Assembly (NCBI GenBank): GCA_029339195.1
Contig: JAPTJF010000765.1
Location: 1 to 15,456, forward strand
Reading direction: 5' to 3'
Source of the DNA: Micractinium sp. NFX-FRZ
Taxonomy: Eukaryota > Chlorophyta > Trebouxiophyceae > Chlorellales > Chlorellaceae
Length of the DNA: 15,456 bases
Shown: piece by piece, positions 1 to 8,751 of the stretch
Position numbering within the stretch: position 1 is the first letter of the stretch
How the letters are laid out: the number at the start of each line of letters is the position of its first letter
Program-made: the position numbers and the translations under genes
Notes under the pieces: model-generated
Told to the model about the DNA's origin: nothing
Database searches by the model: none
Seen by the model: the letters and a program-made list of their open reading frames with translations, nothing else

Positions 1-838
1 GGGGGGTCCCATGGGCCCTTGTGCTGTCGCCAATGCAGCCAACCGTGCGTACACGAGATTAGCCCCATGGGACCCCCTCTCCCATGCCCTCACCCGTTGG
101 CCTGCCTTGCTGCAGGGTGTGTTGAGAACTGCCCAACTGCAGAGCGATCCTTCGGCGCATGGGAAGGGGGGTCCCATGGGCCCATGTGCTGTCGCCAATG
201 CAGCCAACCGTGCATACACTACATTAGCCCCATGGGACCCCCTCTCCCATGCCCTCACCCGTTGGCCTGCCTTGCTGCAGGGTGTGTTGAGAACTGCCCA
301 ACTGCAGAGCGATCCTTCGGCGCATGGGAAGGGGGGTCCCATGGGCCCATGTGATGTCGCCAATGCAGCCAACCGTGCATACACGAGATTAGCCCCATGG
401 GACCCCCTCTCCCATGGCCTCACTCGTTGGCCTGCCTTGCTGCAGGATGTGTTGCGAATAGCCCGTTTGCCGAGCAATCATTCGCCGCATGGGAAGGGGG
501 GTCCCATGGGCCCTTGTGCTGTCGCCAATGCAGCCAGCCGTGCGTACACGATATTAGCCCCATGGGACCCCCACTCCCATGGCCTCACTCGTTGGCCTGC
601 CTTGTTGCAGGATGTGTTGCGAATAGCCCGTTTGCCGAGCGCTCATTCGCCGCATGGGAAGGGGGGTCCCATGGGCCCTTGTGTTGTTGCCAATGCAGCC
701 AGCCGTGCGTACATGAGATTAGCCCCATGGGACCCCCACTCCCATGGCCTCACTTGTTGGCTAGCCTTGCTGCAGGATGTGTTGGGAACTGCCCAATTGC
801 CGAGCGATCATTCGCCGCATGGGAAGGGGGGTCCCATG
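1..838. repeat. Tandem array, five 165-bp units plus a partial sixth
   Basis: Units start at 1, 166, 331, 496 and 661, each opening with GGGGGGTCCCATGGG. A sixth begins at 826 and stops after about 13 bases. All five are exactly 165 bp with no insertion or deletion. Units 1 and 2 differ at only four positions (19, 49, 55, 57 of the unit). Units 3-5 share a different version of the second half, for example GGATGTGTTG in place of GGGTGTGTTG. The array reaches the first base of the window, so it probably continues to the left. One plus-strand frame is open from the window edge to a TAG at 839-841, simply because 165 is divisible by three. Differences between units 1 and 3 fall about equally at all codon positions, so I do not call it coding. 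It is best described as a satellite or minisatellite; its function is unknown. Confidence 0.97.
2..77. repeat. Inverted repeat inside the 165-bp unit (first copy)
   Basis: GGGGGTCCCATGGG at 2-15 is perfectly complementary to CCCATGGGACCCCC at 64-77. This gives 14-bp arms around a 48-nt spacer. The arrangement recurs in every unit, at the same offsets after each start at 166, 331, 496 and 661. In the first two units a second, shorter pair also exists (TCCCATGC at 80-87 with GCATGGGA at 157-164). The arms are themselves built around the palindrome CCATGG, so a cruciform or hairpin, or pairing between units, is possible. Confidence 0.9.
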
Positions 839-1208
839 TAGCTGCGCTCACAACAATGGGTGGTGAACTGGGGGGGGGGCTGCACATGCCCCAAGGCCAA
901 CAAGCAATTCACGTTGCTTGCTTGTTTGTGTTTACAGTCCGTTTCTCCGCAATGAAACTTGCGATACTGGCCCCCAAGAGGCAGCTTGGGCAGGGGGAAA
1001 AGATGCATAAACAGGGGTAGGGAGAGGTTGCTGTACATATGAGTTGCGTTTTGTTCAAGACTGGTGTGAGGGTGGGAGGAGATGGGGGAGGTTTTTTGGG
1101 GGGGTGCGGTGGGGGGTAAAGATTAAGACGGGGTAGCAGGGAAGAGAGACAGACCGGGTTTCAGTGAGGAGGTTGTTTGTAAAGAGGTGCAGCAGCGTGT
1201 GCGTGTGC
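839..1208. other. Non-coding stretch, 3' flank of the small minus-strand gene
   Basis: No gene is seen here. It holds the probable 3' UTR of the gene whose stop codon is at 1209-1211. There is a TGTAA poly(A)-type signal on the minus strand at 932-936. A strongly G-rich plus-strand stretch at about 1066-1120 is C-rich in the transcript and contains several runs of four or more G. Confidence 0.6.
932..936 (-). promoter_or_regulatory. Putative TGTAA poly(A) signal of the small gene
   Basis: TTACA on the plus strand reads TGTAA on the minus strand, about 273 nt after the stop codon of the small gene. TGTAA is the usual green-algal poly(A) signal. A five-base match is weak on its own; the support is its position in a region with no other gene. 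Confidence 0.4.
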
Positions 1209-2078
1209 CTATCGCGTCTGCACCCGTGTCAGCCGGTGCTTGCCGCTCCCGCTGAGCGACTTCCGTAGCTGCCCAAAGAGCCCTTGCCTGCCGCTGCCGC
1301 TGGCTTCTCCGTTGACGGCAGCAGCAGCATCCACGCTGGGCAGCGGGCCTGAGGCGCTGACAACTGGCAGCGCAGCCGAGAGGGGTGCCTGGGAGCCGGC
1401 GCCTGCAGCACATCGCGGCACAGCACAGCACAAATCTCAGCACACTGCACACGGATTGTTGCAGCATGGCGTGGGGTGCCTTCTGGCAGCAGTCTTTGGC
1501 ATGGGTGGAGCACGTGTGGAACACACAGCCTGACCACGTCCCCATCCACCCACGCCCGGAAAGGTGCTCTCCCGCAGCCCAGGTGGGCACCCACCCACCC
1601 ATTCACCCACCCACCTGCCGCATTGGTCTCCTGTGGCGGCTCACCACCGGCAGCAGCTGCGCCTGCCTCCACAGAAGGTGAAGCCTCCAGCACAGTGGAG
1701 GGCATGCTGGCTGGCGCCTCGTGGGTGTGGTGCCGAGGCTCAAGCATGTCTTGCGGCAGGCGAGCGTCGTAGGGGGACAGCGGGCGCGCGGGCTGACGGG
1801 CAGCCACTATCGGGTGTGTGCAGCTGGCTGAGGGGCGGGGGCTGGGTAGAGCAGTGGGCGATCTCATTTCGCATCGAATAGGGTGCGTGCTCCGCTGAGG
1901 TCCACATATCTGCCCAAATACAGCTAGCATCAAGCATGCGAATGGCAGGCTTGGACCCCAAATTGCTCTATCCAGCCCCATGCAATCACACAGTACGGTT
2001 GTAGTCGTTATGCTTCAAGTTTCCAGTCATACCTTCCGAGCGCCATAAGGCTTCCCTTTCATCATGCTTGCGTGTCAT
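1209..2078 (-). CDS. Small hypothetical protein, 150 aa, three exons
   Basis: I do not recognise this protein. The model joins exons 2078-2033, 1827-1615 and 1402-1209 (46 + 213 + 194 = 453 nt). Donors are GTATGA and GTGGGT, and acceptors are CCTCAG and CTGCAG. Phases 1 and 1 match across both introns (205 and 212 nt), which is the main reason to believe it. The start MTRKHDEREALWRSE is preceded by an in-frame TGA two codons upstream. The middle is hydrophilic and rich in Pro and His, with PLSPYDARLPQDMLEPRHH. The second half is Ala/Ser/Gly-rich, and the end is basic (GLFGQLRKSLSGSGKHRL, then TRVQTR). No membrane segment, signal peptide or catalytic motif is visible. It looks like a small, largely disordered protein, possibly restricted to algae. 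The gene runs in the same direction as the transporter gene upstream of it. The first exon is the least certain part. Confidence 0.5.
1585..1614 (-). other. G-quadruplex-capable run at a splice donor
   Basis: Intron 2 of the small gene begins at 1614 on the minus strand. It opens with GTGGGTGGGTGAATGGG and then two more GGGT units. That makes five G-triplets (1612-1610, 1608-1606, 1600-1598, 1596-1594, 1592-1590) with loops of 1, 5, 1 and 1 nt. This satisfies the usual intramolecular quadruplex pattern, and its first G-triplet is the third to fifth base of the intron. Confidence 0.75.
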
Positions 2079-2835
2079 GCTTCAGCCAGCCGCCCAACAC
2101 TATGACGGCTTGGCGCCCGAGGGCGCCTGGGGGGCCGGCAGGGCATTCCGGCTACCTAGTGACACGTGGAGGGTCATGTGTACGTGACCCAGAGGGGTGG
2201 GGGTTTCCCCCGCCCCTCAGCCTGCTCACTACGAGTCGTACCCCTGCCAATGCAAAGTGTCCCCCGGCTCTTTATCTGCTTCCCTTATATGTCCTTTGTT
2301 TTCTCTCTCTCCCATGAGTTTTGTCGTGCGGCTCTTATTCAGTCACGGTTGTGTGCCGCTCCGGGAACCGTCATCTCTACTGAGACGTACAGGTGCAACA
2401 GGAAGGAAGGAAGGAAGGAAGGCGGCGCCGTGCGGCTTTCATGTCATCTACAACGATTTAGTCACCGTGGCCGGGGATGTTTGGGCGTCTCACTGTGCTG
2501 GAGACGTGAAGTATGAAACAGAAGGAATAGTATGGCGAACGGAATAGCATAGGGGTGTGCTGTGGCAGGGGCCATGGCAAGGTGGCACTAGGTGGGCTGC
2601 ACCCGCAGGTGGTGCCGTGTGATGCAAACGGTATGGGGCGATTTCGGGTACTGGGGCAGAGCAACTGCCATACGTTTAGCTTGGCGGATATTGGGCGTAA
2701 GAATGTGCGTCCGCATGAGGCAAAGAGCCGCTCAGAAGTCAAACATGGGTGCCGCATGCTTGAGATCATATGCGGTTGTTGTCCTCTGCCCTCAATCGTA
2801 CATGTTGAACTTGTCCATGAGGAAGAGGAACAGAA
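2079..2835. other. Intergenic region between transporter and small gene
   Basis: This stretch follows the transporter stop codon and precedes the small gene's start, both on the minus strand. It should therefore hold the transporter 3' UTR and the small gene's promoter. Open frames exist in both directions, but none has a recognisable motif or a supported splice pattern. No TGTAA on the minus strand was found, so the transporter poly(A) site is unplaced. A GGAA microsatellite lies at 2401-2422. Confidence 0.55.
2401..2422. repeat. GGAA microsatellite
   Basis: Five perfect GGAA units followed by GG, in the intergenic region downstream of the transporter gene. No function is implied. Confidence 0.95.
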
Positions 2836-5800
2836 TCATCCTGCGAATGCACCAGTAGTAAACATGAGGAGCGGGAAAATGGCTAGCATGCCGAGTGCCG
2901 CTACCAACATTGCGTGAGTGCGAGGCGTGGCCAGGCCAAAGCAGCCGTCATGTGTCACCCAGGGGAGATGCGGCTGCTTGACAAGCTTACCAGCCAGGGA
3001 TGGCCACCAGAGCTACCACGTACTGCAGCGGTCACAAGGGGGAGCAGCAACAACGTTGAGAAGTGGAGTAGAGCTGGCCAAGAGAATGGGCAGCGAGATG
3101 CACTGGCTGCCAGCTGTCCGCACCTGGCCCCACATGTTGGCTTGATGTTGATCCCACCTGACCAGGTTGCCCAGCCCCGCCTACCCCTCTACCCCTTGTT
3201 TGCATCCAGCAGCGGCTATGTAAAACAACAATGCCCACCTGCCAAAATACGAGTGCCCCCATCTCCTGCAGAAAAAAATGCATTGGGGGGTGGTGGTGGG
3301 GTGGGGTGGGTGGGTGGGTGTGTGTGGGGGGGGGGGTTGGGGGGGGTGGGGGGGGTGGGGGGGGGGGGGGGGGGATATGAGGGCCAGCATGCGTACTCAT
3401 GAAAGCTGAACGGTGAGAGCTGCCAGCTTGGGCAGCTTGTACAAGCAGGCTCAGTGCGTGCCCTGCACATGGGCATGCGAGGGTGCCCCACCTTTTCGTG
3501 GTTGGCGCTCATGCTGGCAATGTTCTGCAGTTTGGGTAGAGAGCACATGCCAAATGTCAAGGGTAATTCTATGACAGCTGAACACTGCCACACAAGGCCT
3601 CGCAGTCGCCTGCGTCCCCACTCTGCCTCAATCGCCAGCCCTGCTCCCAAGCGCAAGGACGCCCATGGACCCACCTGCATCTGATTTGCGGTTGGTACCG
3701 CCCACTGCAGCAGGCGGCGGGGCAAGGAGTTGTTTCAGCACCTTTCTGCGACTGCTGCGCCCAAACCCACACTAAGCAACCGCATGCAATGTGTGCTTCT
3801 CCCAGCAACGAAGCAGACGGCTGCGCATCGAGGCCATCACAACCCAGCATGCTCCATTTCCACATGCGCATGCATCCCAGCTTGCCTGCATTAACAGCAC
3901 GAACGAGTATACAGGGTTGAGCACGTGGTACCAACCCAGCTTCCAAGTGCCGATGACCACAACACAGCCGACGAGCGGCAGCAACGCCATGCGGATCGCC
4001 GTCACCAACAGCAGCGGGCGCCAGCCCAGCGTGCGTCCGCCCGGTCCAGGACCCTGCAGCAGCGTGGTGAAGGATGGCGAGGAAGGGGTGGTCAGTGGAA
4101 TCGTTCACAAACAGCCGACCAGCCAGGAGGGCAGCAAGCCGGTAAGGCTGTGGCTTGAGGCAGCAAGGGCCGCAATGATGTCACGGGGAAGCCCACCTTT
4201 GACAGAACGGCACCCAGCACGAAGGAAGTGACGAAGATGAGGGCATCCTGGATAGAGCCGACCGTGCCCATCAGGAAGCCAAGGGGCGCCGACTGCAGGA
4301 GCAGCGTGGGGCGGGGGCGCGGCGGTAACTTACCGCTTGAAGCAGGGGCACCCAGAAAGCGGCAATGCAAGCAGGTGCAATTAAGTCATATAGCTGGGGG
4401 TCAAGTACGCATCAGGAGTGCAGGTGGTGGGCGCAGGTTGGCTGTAGCAGAGCGGGGCGAGCACCGAGGCTGGGCTGAGCACCACCCTACCGGGCAAGAG
4501 CCCACGCCTTGGGTGCTGGTACTGCTGTGCTTGCAGCACATGCTATACCATGTTGGGCTATGCTGTCCCCTGTTGCGCGTGCCTCTCGAACTCACTTGCT
4601 GCGGCACAAACAGATCCTTGATGGGGCTAATCACTCCCAGCACCACGCCCACGCCCGCCCCCAGGCAGGGCGGCTTGAGCACATTGCTGCAGGTACGGCA
4701 GGGAGGAGCAGGTGAGGGACCAGGGGGCATGCAAGAATAATGTGCAGGCGGAGAGAGGAGGGACAGAGGTGACGCAGTGAGGGGCACGCGGGGGCGCCTC
4801 GCCTGGTGTGCAGGACAGCCGTCACACAAGTGTGCAAGTGACAGCAATGAAAGGCAGGCGCCCACTTACTCGCGTGTGAAGCCCCAAGTCAGGGCACCCC
4901 AGCGCCTCAAGCGGGAGGGCGGCGCCACCTCGCCACGCACAGCTGCCACAACAGTGGCCTGGGCGCTGGTGGACTGGGGGGCAGCGCCAGAAGGGTGTGC
5001 GTCTGAGGTGCCTGTGTTGGGCGAGTCCGGCACACTGCTGATACCTCCGTGACTGTTGTTGCTCCCCCCCAGCTTGTCCCCGCTGTGCACGCTGCCCTCG
5101 GCGGGCGCCACATCCGCAGGCAGGCCGCTCTCCACGCTCTCAAGGCGCGCAGTGGTCACGGCATGTGCCTCTGCATCTGCCGGGTGGCCCCACGTGACTG
5201 CTGCTGTTGGGGCAGATGCCATTCTCAGGGGCAGGGGCCTGCCGGCCCCAAGCTCCAGGTGGGCTGCAGCCGGCCTGCAGGCATTCCACAATTATTGGCA
5301 GTTGCGGTGAAGGGTGCCCGCTTGCCCGCAGCTGGCAGCGCGGCAGTTGGGCATCTACAAGTTCAAAGCAGCTTCTGTGGTGGGAGCTTCGCCCCGAAAG
5401 GCCCGACTGGGCAGCAACACGCTTTCTACGCACCTGCTGGCATGCTCTGATTGCGAGGCAGTGCGACCGGACAGGCGCTGGGAGGCTGCCTTCAGCACTT
5501 CCACAAAACTTCGTGGCGGCTGTGGACGTGACTTGAGAAGCCAAATTGCAATCGGATCTGCCAGCGGGGGAGGAGGGGGCGGAGAGGAGGAGATTAGGCG
5601 GGCCCTGATGAATATGATGGGTGGGAAGGGCAGAAGTGTGCATGGCGGGCCACAGCAGGCGCAACGTGTGCACTGTGCCAGTATTTGATTCCAGCAGCCC
5701 CCTCTTGGCGGGTTGCTTGCATGGTGGTGGGCTGTGTTGGATGCCCTTGCGATGCACGTCGCCCAGCAGCAGGCTGTCGGCAGGCTCGACCAGCCTGATA

Positions 5801-7257
5801 TCAAAGCACAGATGCAAAGCAAGGGCGGGGCTCACAGGTGAGGATCTGAGTGGCAGCGCTGCCCAACGCCACATAGCCCCACCCCACAGAGGAGCAGGTG
5901 TCGCCCAGGGCTGCAAGCAGGGAGGGAGCAGGGGCACGAAGGCGGCTGGCAGCAATGAGCATGAGGGCGTAGGCTGGCTGAAGGCAGGGCAGGGGAGTTG
6001 CAGGCAGCACACCAGATGACCGGCGGGCACGTGGGCAGGCAGCACCTGGATGGGCATACATGTTGCAATCATGCCGCCGACACAGCAAGCTCCCTGGTCC
6101 CCCAGCCACCCGCTCGCCAGGCGCACCCACCCTGGTAGAAGGGTAGCTTCTGCTGGCCGCAGATGGCGGCCACAATCATGAGGGGAAGGCTGTTCATATT
6201 CCCGAAGCCGGCGGCTGCAATGACGTGGTACCGCAGGTGACGTGGGGTGTTGGCTATCTCGTTCGCCCCCCAACCCAGCAGCATGCCTGTGCAGTTGCTG
6301 CAGCATGGCGCCAACGGAGAGTGGGCATAGGAAAGCAGACATCTGATGTGAGCGGGTGTGCTGTGGCATGTGCGCATGGCTTCCGGGGGCAGGCATGGCG
6401 AGCCGCTGCTGGGTGGAAGTTGGGAGGGTACCAACTGGCGGCTGCCAAAACAGCGGCCCACCTGAGGACTGTGCTGACCGCAAAGGGGATGTAGTGCACC
6501 ACGGTGGAGGCTGATACTTGGCTGAGAATGTTATAGAAATTCATCTGCAGGGGTGAGTGTGGTGGGGGGTGCGGGGGAGGAGGGAGGGTAGGTGATGTCA
6601 CTTAGGCGCGCAGCGAGCGTTTGAACCCCTCTACACTGTAGCGGTTGCATGCGGCTCTAGCAGGGAATGCGGCGCTGCCCTCCACTCACCGCGGGCAACA
6701 GCAGGTTGAAGCTGATGAGGCTCAGGGTGCGCCGCACATCCACGCTCACGGTGCCCTGCAGAAGATAAAACAGCAAGTCACGGTCCGAGGGCATGAGACG
6801 AGGACACCAGCAGGGAAGCCAGCCATGGCACCTGCCAGCTGCCATGCTGACTGTGCGCTGCGCCAGGCACATGACGCTGGAGTGAGCGGCGGCAGCGGCA
6901 CATGACGCTGGAGTGAGCGGCAGCGGCACATGACGCTGGAGTGAGCGGCGGCAGGCACATGCTGCGCCAGGCACATGACGCTGCGCCAGGCACATGACTC
7001 TGGAGTGAGCGGCGGCAGCGGCATACGCTCATGTCGTCATTTTCGCATTCTGCACAAGCACTATGCACACTGGCCGCACACCGGCAGCACATCAGCAACA
7101 CACGACAGGGGCGGCTGCATCAAGCTGCTGCGCTTGCTCTCACCTTCCGCGCGTACCAGAAGCCTGGCACCATGGTTAAGACGGTCTGAACAACCGCCAA
7201 GAAGGCGTACAGTATGAGGATGGGCTCAAAGGGGTCGGTGGTGCCTGTGGCCGCCAT
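2836..7257 (-). CDS. PIN-LIKES / auxin efflux carrier family transporter, 538 aa, 14 exons
   Basis: Membrane transporter of the Mem_trans family (plant PILS and PIN relatives). Plant PILS proteins sit in the ER and affect intracellular auxin; the algal substrate is unknown. Exons: 7257-7144, 6755-6690, 6544-6462, 6297-6131, 5910-5836, 5557-5434, 5274-4870, 4686-4596, 4292-4197, 4053-3886, 3704-3675, 3524-3492, 3265-3239, 2973-2836 (1617 nt, all phases consistent). Residues 1-175 form the first membrane half, with TPRHLRYHVIAAAGFGNMNS near 105-124, the family's conserved TPPHLRG...GNLGN-type region. About 176-335 is a hydrophilic loop rich in Ser, Ala and Gly. The second half carries NVLKPPCLGAGVGVVLG (346-362), LGWRPLLLVTAIRMALLP (416-433) and EMGALVFWQ (485-493), matching the family's C-terminal helices. 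Intron 10 has a GC donor. Exons 11-13 are only 30, 33 and 27 nt. The last exon's acceptor is uncertain: it adds about 20 residues before the final helix MLVAALGMLAIFPLLMF. Confidence 0.88.
3285..3373 (-). repeat. C-tract (G-tract on plus strand) in transporter intron 12
   Basis: The plus strand from about 3285 to 3373 is almost only G with single T interruptions, ending in a run of 14 or so G. On the transcribed minus strand this is a long pyrimidine tract inside intron 12 (3491-3266), ending roughly 20 nt before the CTGCAG acceptor. The G-strand has many G4 patterns. Such tracts vary in length and are prone to sequencing error, so the exact length is unreliable. Confidence 0.9.
3705..3885 (-). 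other. GC-AG intron (intron 10 of the transporter)
   Basis: The coding sequence FVLLMQ ends in ATGCAG and is followed by GCAAGC, not a GT donor. The next exon starts after GCTGCAG with WAVPTANQMQ, which continues the family alignment in phase 0. CAG|GCAAG is the standard context for a GC donor. No usable GT lies close by that keeps the reading frame and the conserved motif. Confidence 0.8.
6857..7023. repeat. Minisatellite in transporter intron 1
   Basis: Four copies of a roughly 28-31 bp unit, GCACATGACGCTGGAGTGAG followed by CGGCGGCAGCG, are interrupted by two shorter units of the type GCACATGACGCTGCGCCAG. The copies differ by small deletions and one base change. The array lies inside intron 1 (7143-6756), the longest intron of the transporter gene, well away from both splice sites. 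Confidence 0.9.
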
Positions 7258-7645
7258 CTTGGCTGGAGTTCAATCCTTTTCGGATCACGAGCGCTGCTGG
7301 AGCCGCCGGTGGTGCGCTTGGCGTGACTGGTGCCTGGCCTGCAATTTTAGGGCGCATGGTGGAAGCCCGGGTTAATGTCAGGGCATGCAGCATGGCGGGC
7401 TTGTGTGTTCCTGGCCTGCGCAACAACAGAATCCCTCAGGCATGCAGGGCAGAGGTGCGGGGGGTAGGGTAGGGAGGGTCGACGGGTGGTGCCAGTGGTT
7501 GTCGCCTGAGAGAGGCCAGCGGTCCAGCTGCTTGTCTTGGTTCAGAGTATTCAGCACGGTCCTCAATTTGAAGTACAGCTACCATGCGCTTGTCCTGGGC
7601 TGGTGTGGGTGTAGAGGCGTTTGGCAACAAGAACACGCGAGGCGC

Positions 7646-7668
7646 GCCGCCGCCGCCGCCGCCGCCGC
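7646..7668. repeat. GCC trinucleotide repeat
   Basis: Seven uninterrupted GCC units plus GC. It lies in the region upstream of the transporter gene and is not inside a supported coding exon. Confidence 0.95.
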
Positions 7669-8369
7669 AATGGCGCTGCAGCCACACGTGCCCGGCCCTT
7701 ACGCAGCTATGGTCGGGCAAGCTGTGCAACAATCACCTGTATCCGGCCGCCTTCTGGCTGTTCTCTGCGGATGAAGGGCCACTAGAAGGGACGCGTGCCC
7801 ACGGAGTGCCTTATTGCAGGTATCTGGCTTCCCTTCGTGTGCAAAAAGGCCGCGGGAAGCGGTCCAGAATGCAGAAGGCAGGTGGCAGATGGCGGGAGAA
7901 GACGCGGAGGGCAGGAGGGGGCCCAGGGCTGGGGACGCCGCGTCAGCCGGGCTCCGTCGGGTCTGTTGCTACCGATGGCAGATTCGTTGGCCGGGGAATG
8001 CTCCTAAGCGCGCAAACCTGCATGGCGAATGCGCCGGGCATCTGCCATGCTGGCCACACATGTGTGTACATCCTGTGACACATGGCAGTGACATCGCCCG
8101 GCACCGCCATCTGTGTGCCGCCAGCTGCTCCCATTGAACCGCCTCTCAACCTCATGTGATACAAATAGGATGCACAGTTCGTCGCTCAAATTGAACTGTG
8201 GTGTGAGAGGTGCTGCCCTTCAGCTTGCCGTAAGCAGGCACCGCGGCGCCACCGGTAACTGCCCGGCAAGAGGCACAGAGATGGTCATCCCAGCCGGTTT
8301 CAAACTGAGTTAGCGACCCAGCGCAACGACTTTGAGGCAAGATGAACGTGCCCACATGAGAGTTGATTG

Positions 8370-8413
8370 TTGCAATCCCACCAGGTGCAATTATTGCGAT
8401 CCCACCAGGTGCA
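8370..8413. repeat. Two direct copies of a 20-bp element
   Basis: TTGCAATCCCACCAGGTGCA at 8370-8389 and TTGCGATCCCACCAGGTGCA at 8394-8413 differ at one base and are spaced 24 bp apart, start to start. Each holds the E-box-like core CAGGTG. They lie about 1.1 kb upstream of the transporter start and about 340 bp beyond the ALG10 stop. Confidence 0.85.
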
Positions 8414-8720
8414 GCCGGCTGCGTATGGAGCACTTGCAGCCGGCGCTCAGGCACACACGCGTACGCCCCTGCCAAGCATTGACTGGAAGCTAGCATCCAT
8501 GCCTGCAGGCATCAAGTCTGACCCAAGGCAACAAGGAAGACACCAATGCATGCCCCACAGATGCCACGCCATGACCGGTGCCCCACCAAGCGCACCCAAC
8601 CACGCCAACGTAGGCCTGCACGCTGATGGCTGCCACGCACACCTGCGTGCGTATCACTGCGTGACAGCCTGCACCTGCGGACACCCTTACTGGCTCACAA
8701 AACAGCATCTGTCGTAACAT

Positions 8721-8725
8721 TTACA
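8721..8725 (-). promoter_or_regulatory. Putative TGTAA poly(A) signal of ALG10
   Basis: TGTAA on the minus strand, 26 nt after the ALG10 stop codon. It is the only such motif noticed in the next several hundred bases. If it is used, the 3' UTR would be unusually short, perhaps 40-50 nt. Confidence 0.35.
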
Positions 8726-8751
8726 CGTTCTGGGCCAGCCTGCTGCAGCCA

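Larger units (their letters stand above)
7258..8751. other. Intergenic region upstream of the transporter gene
   Basis: About 1.5 kb separates the ALG10 stop codon from the transporter start, both on the minus strand. It should contain the transporter promoter and 5' UTR and the short ALG10 3' UTR. Several open frames occur on both strands, but they are low-complexity. None shows a family motif or a consistent splice pattern, so no gene is called. A CCG repeat lies at 7646-7668 and a short direct repeat at 8370-8413. No clear TATA box was seen upstream of 7257. Confidence 0.55.

Noticed and set aside
1240..1881. Several plus-strand open frames over the small gene
   Set aside because: They are antisense shadows. 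Only the minus-strand exons show matching splice phases.
2792..2850. Alternative carrier C-terminus MILFLFLMDKFNMYD
   Set aside because: It looks hydrophobic but needs a different frame from the final helix, and no acceptor joins it in phase to the preceding exon.
3032..3400. Minus-strand frame coding a long polyproline protein
   Set aside because: The prolines come from the C-tract of carrier intron 12, and the frame is bounded by clear carrier exons.
5795..5835. A 41-nt intron joining the carrier exon ending QILT to the frame coding VEPADSLLLGDV
   Set aside because: It is too short and the phase gives a different, unconvincing sequence. The acceptor before 5557 instead yields YPIAIWLL, completing the expected helix in phase.
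5140..6483. 447-aa minus-strand open frame across the carrier gene
   Set aside because: It crosses several exons and introns in the wrong frame. The family motifs lie in other frames joined by splice sites, so it is a chance open frame in GC-rich DNA.
7584..8078. 164-aa plus-strand open frame upstream of the carrier gene
   Set aside because: Composed around a GCC repeat, with no motif, splice support or codon signal; regarded as chance.
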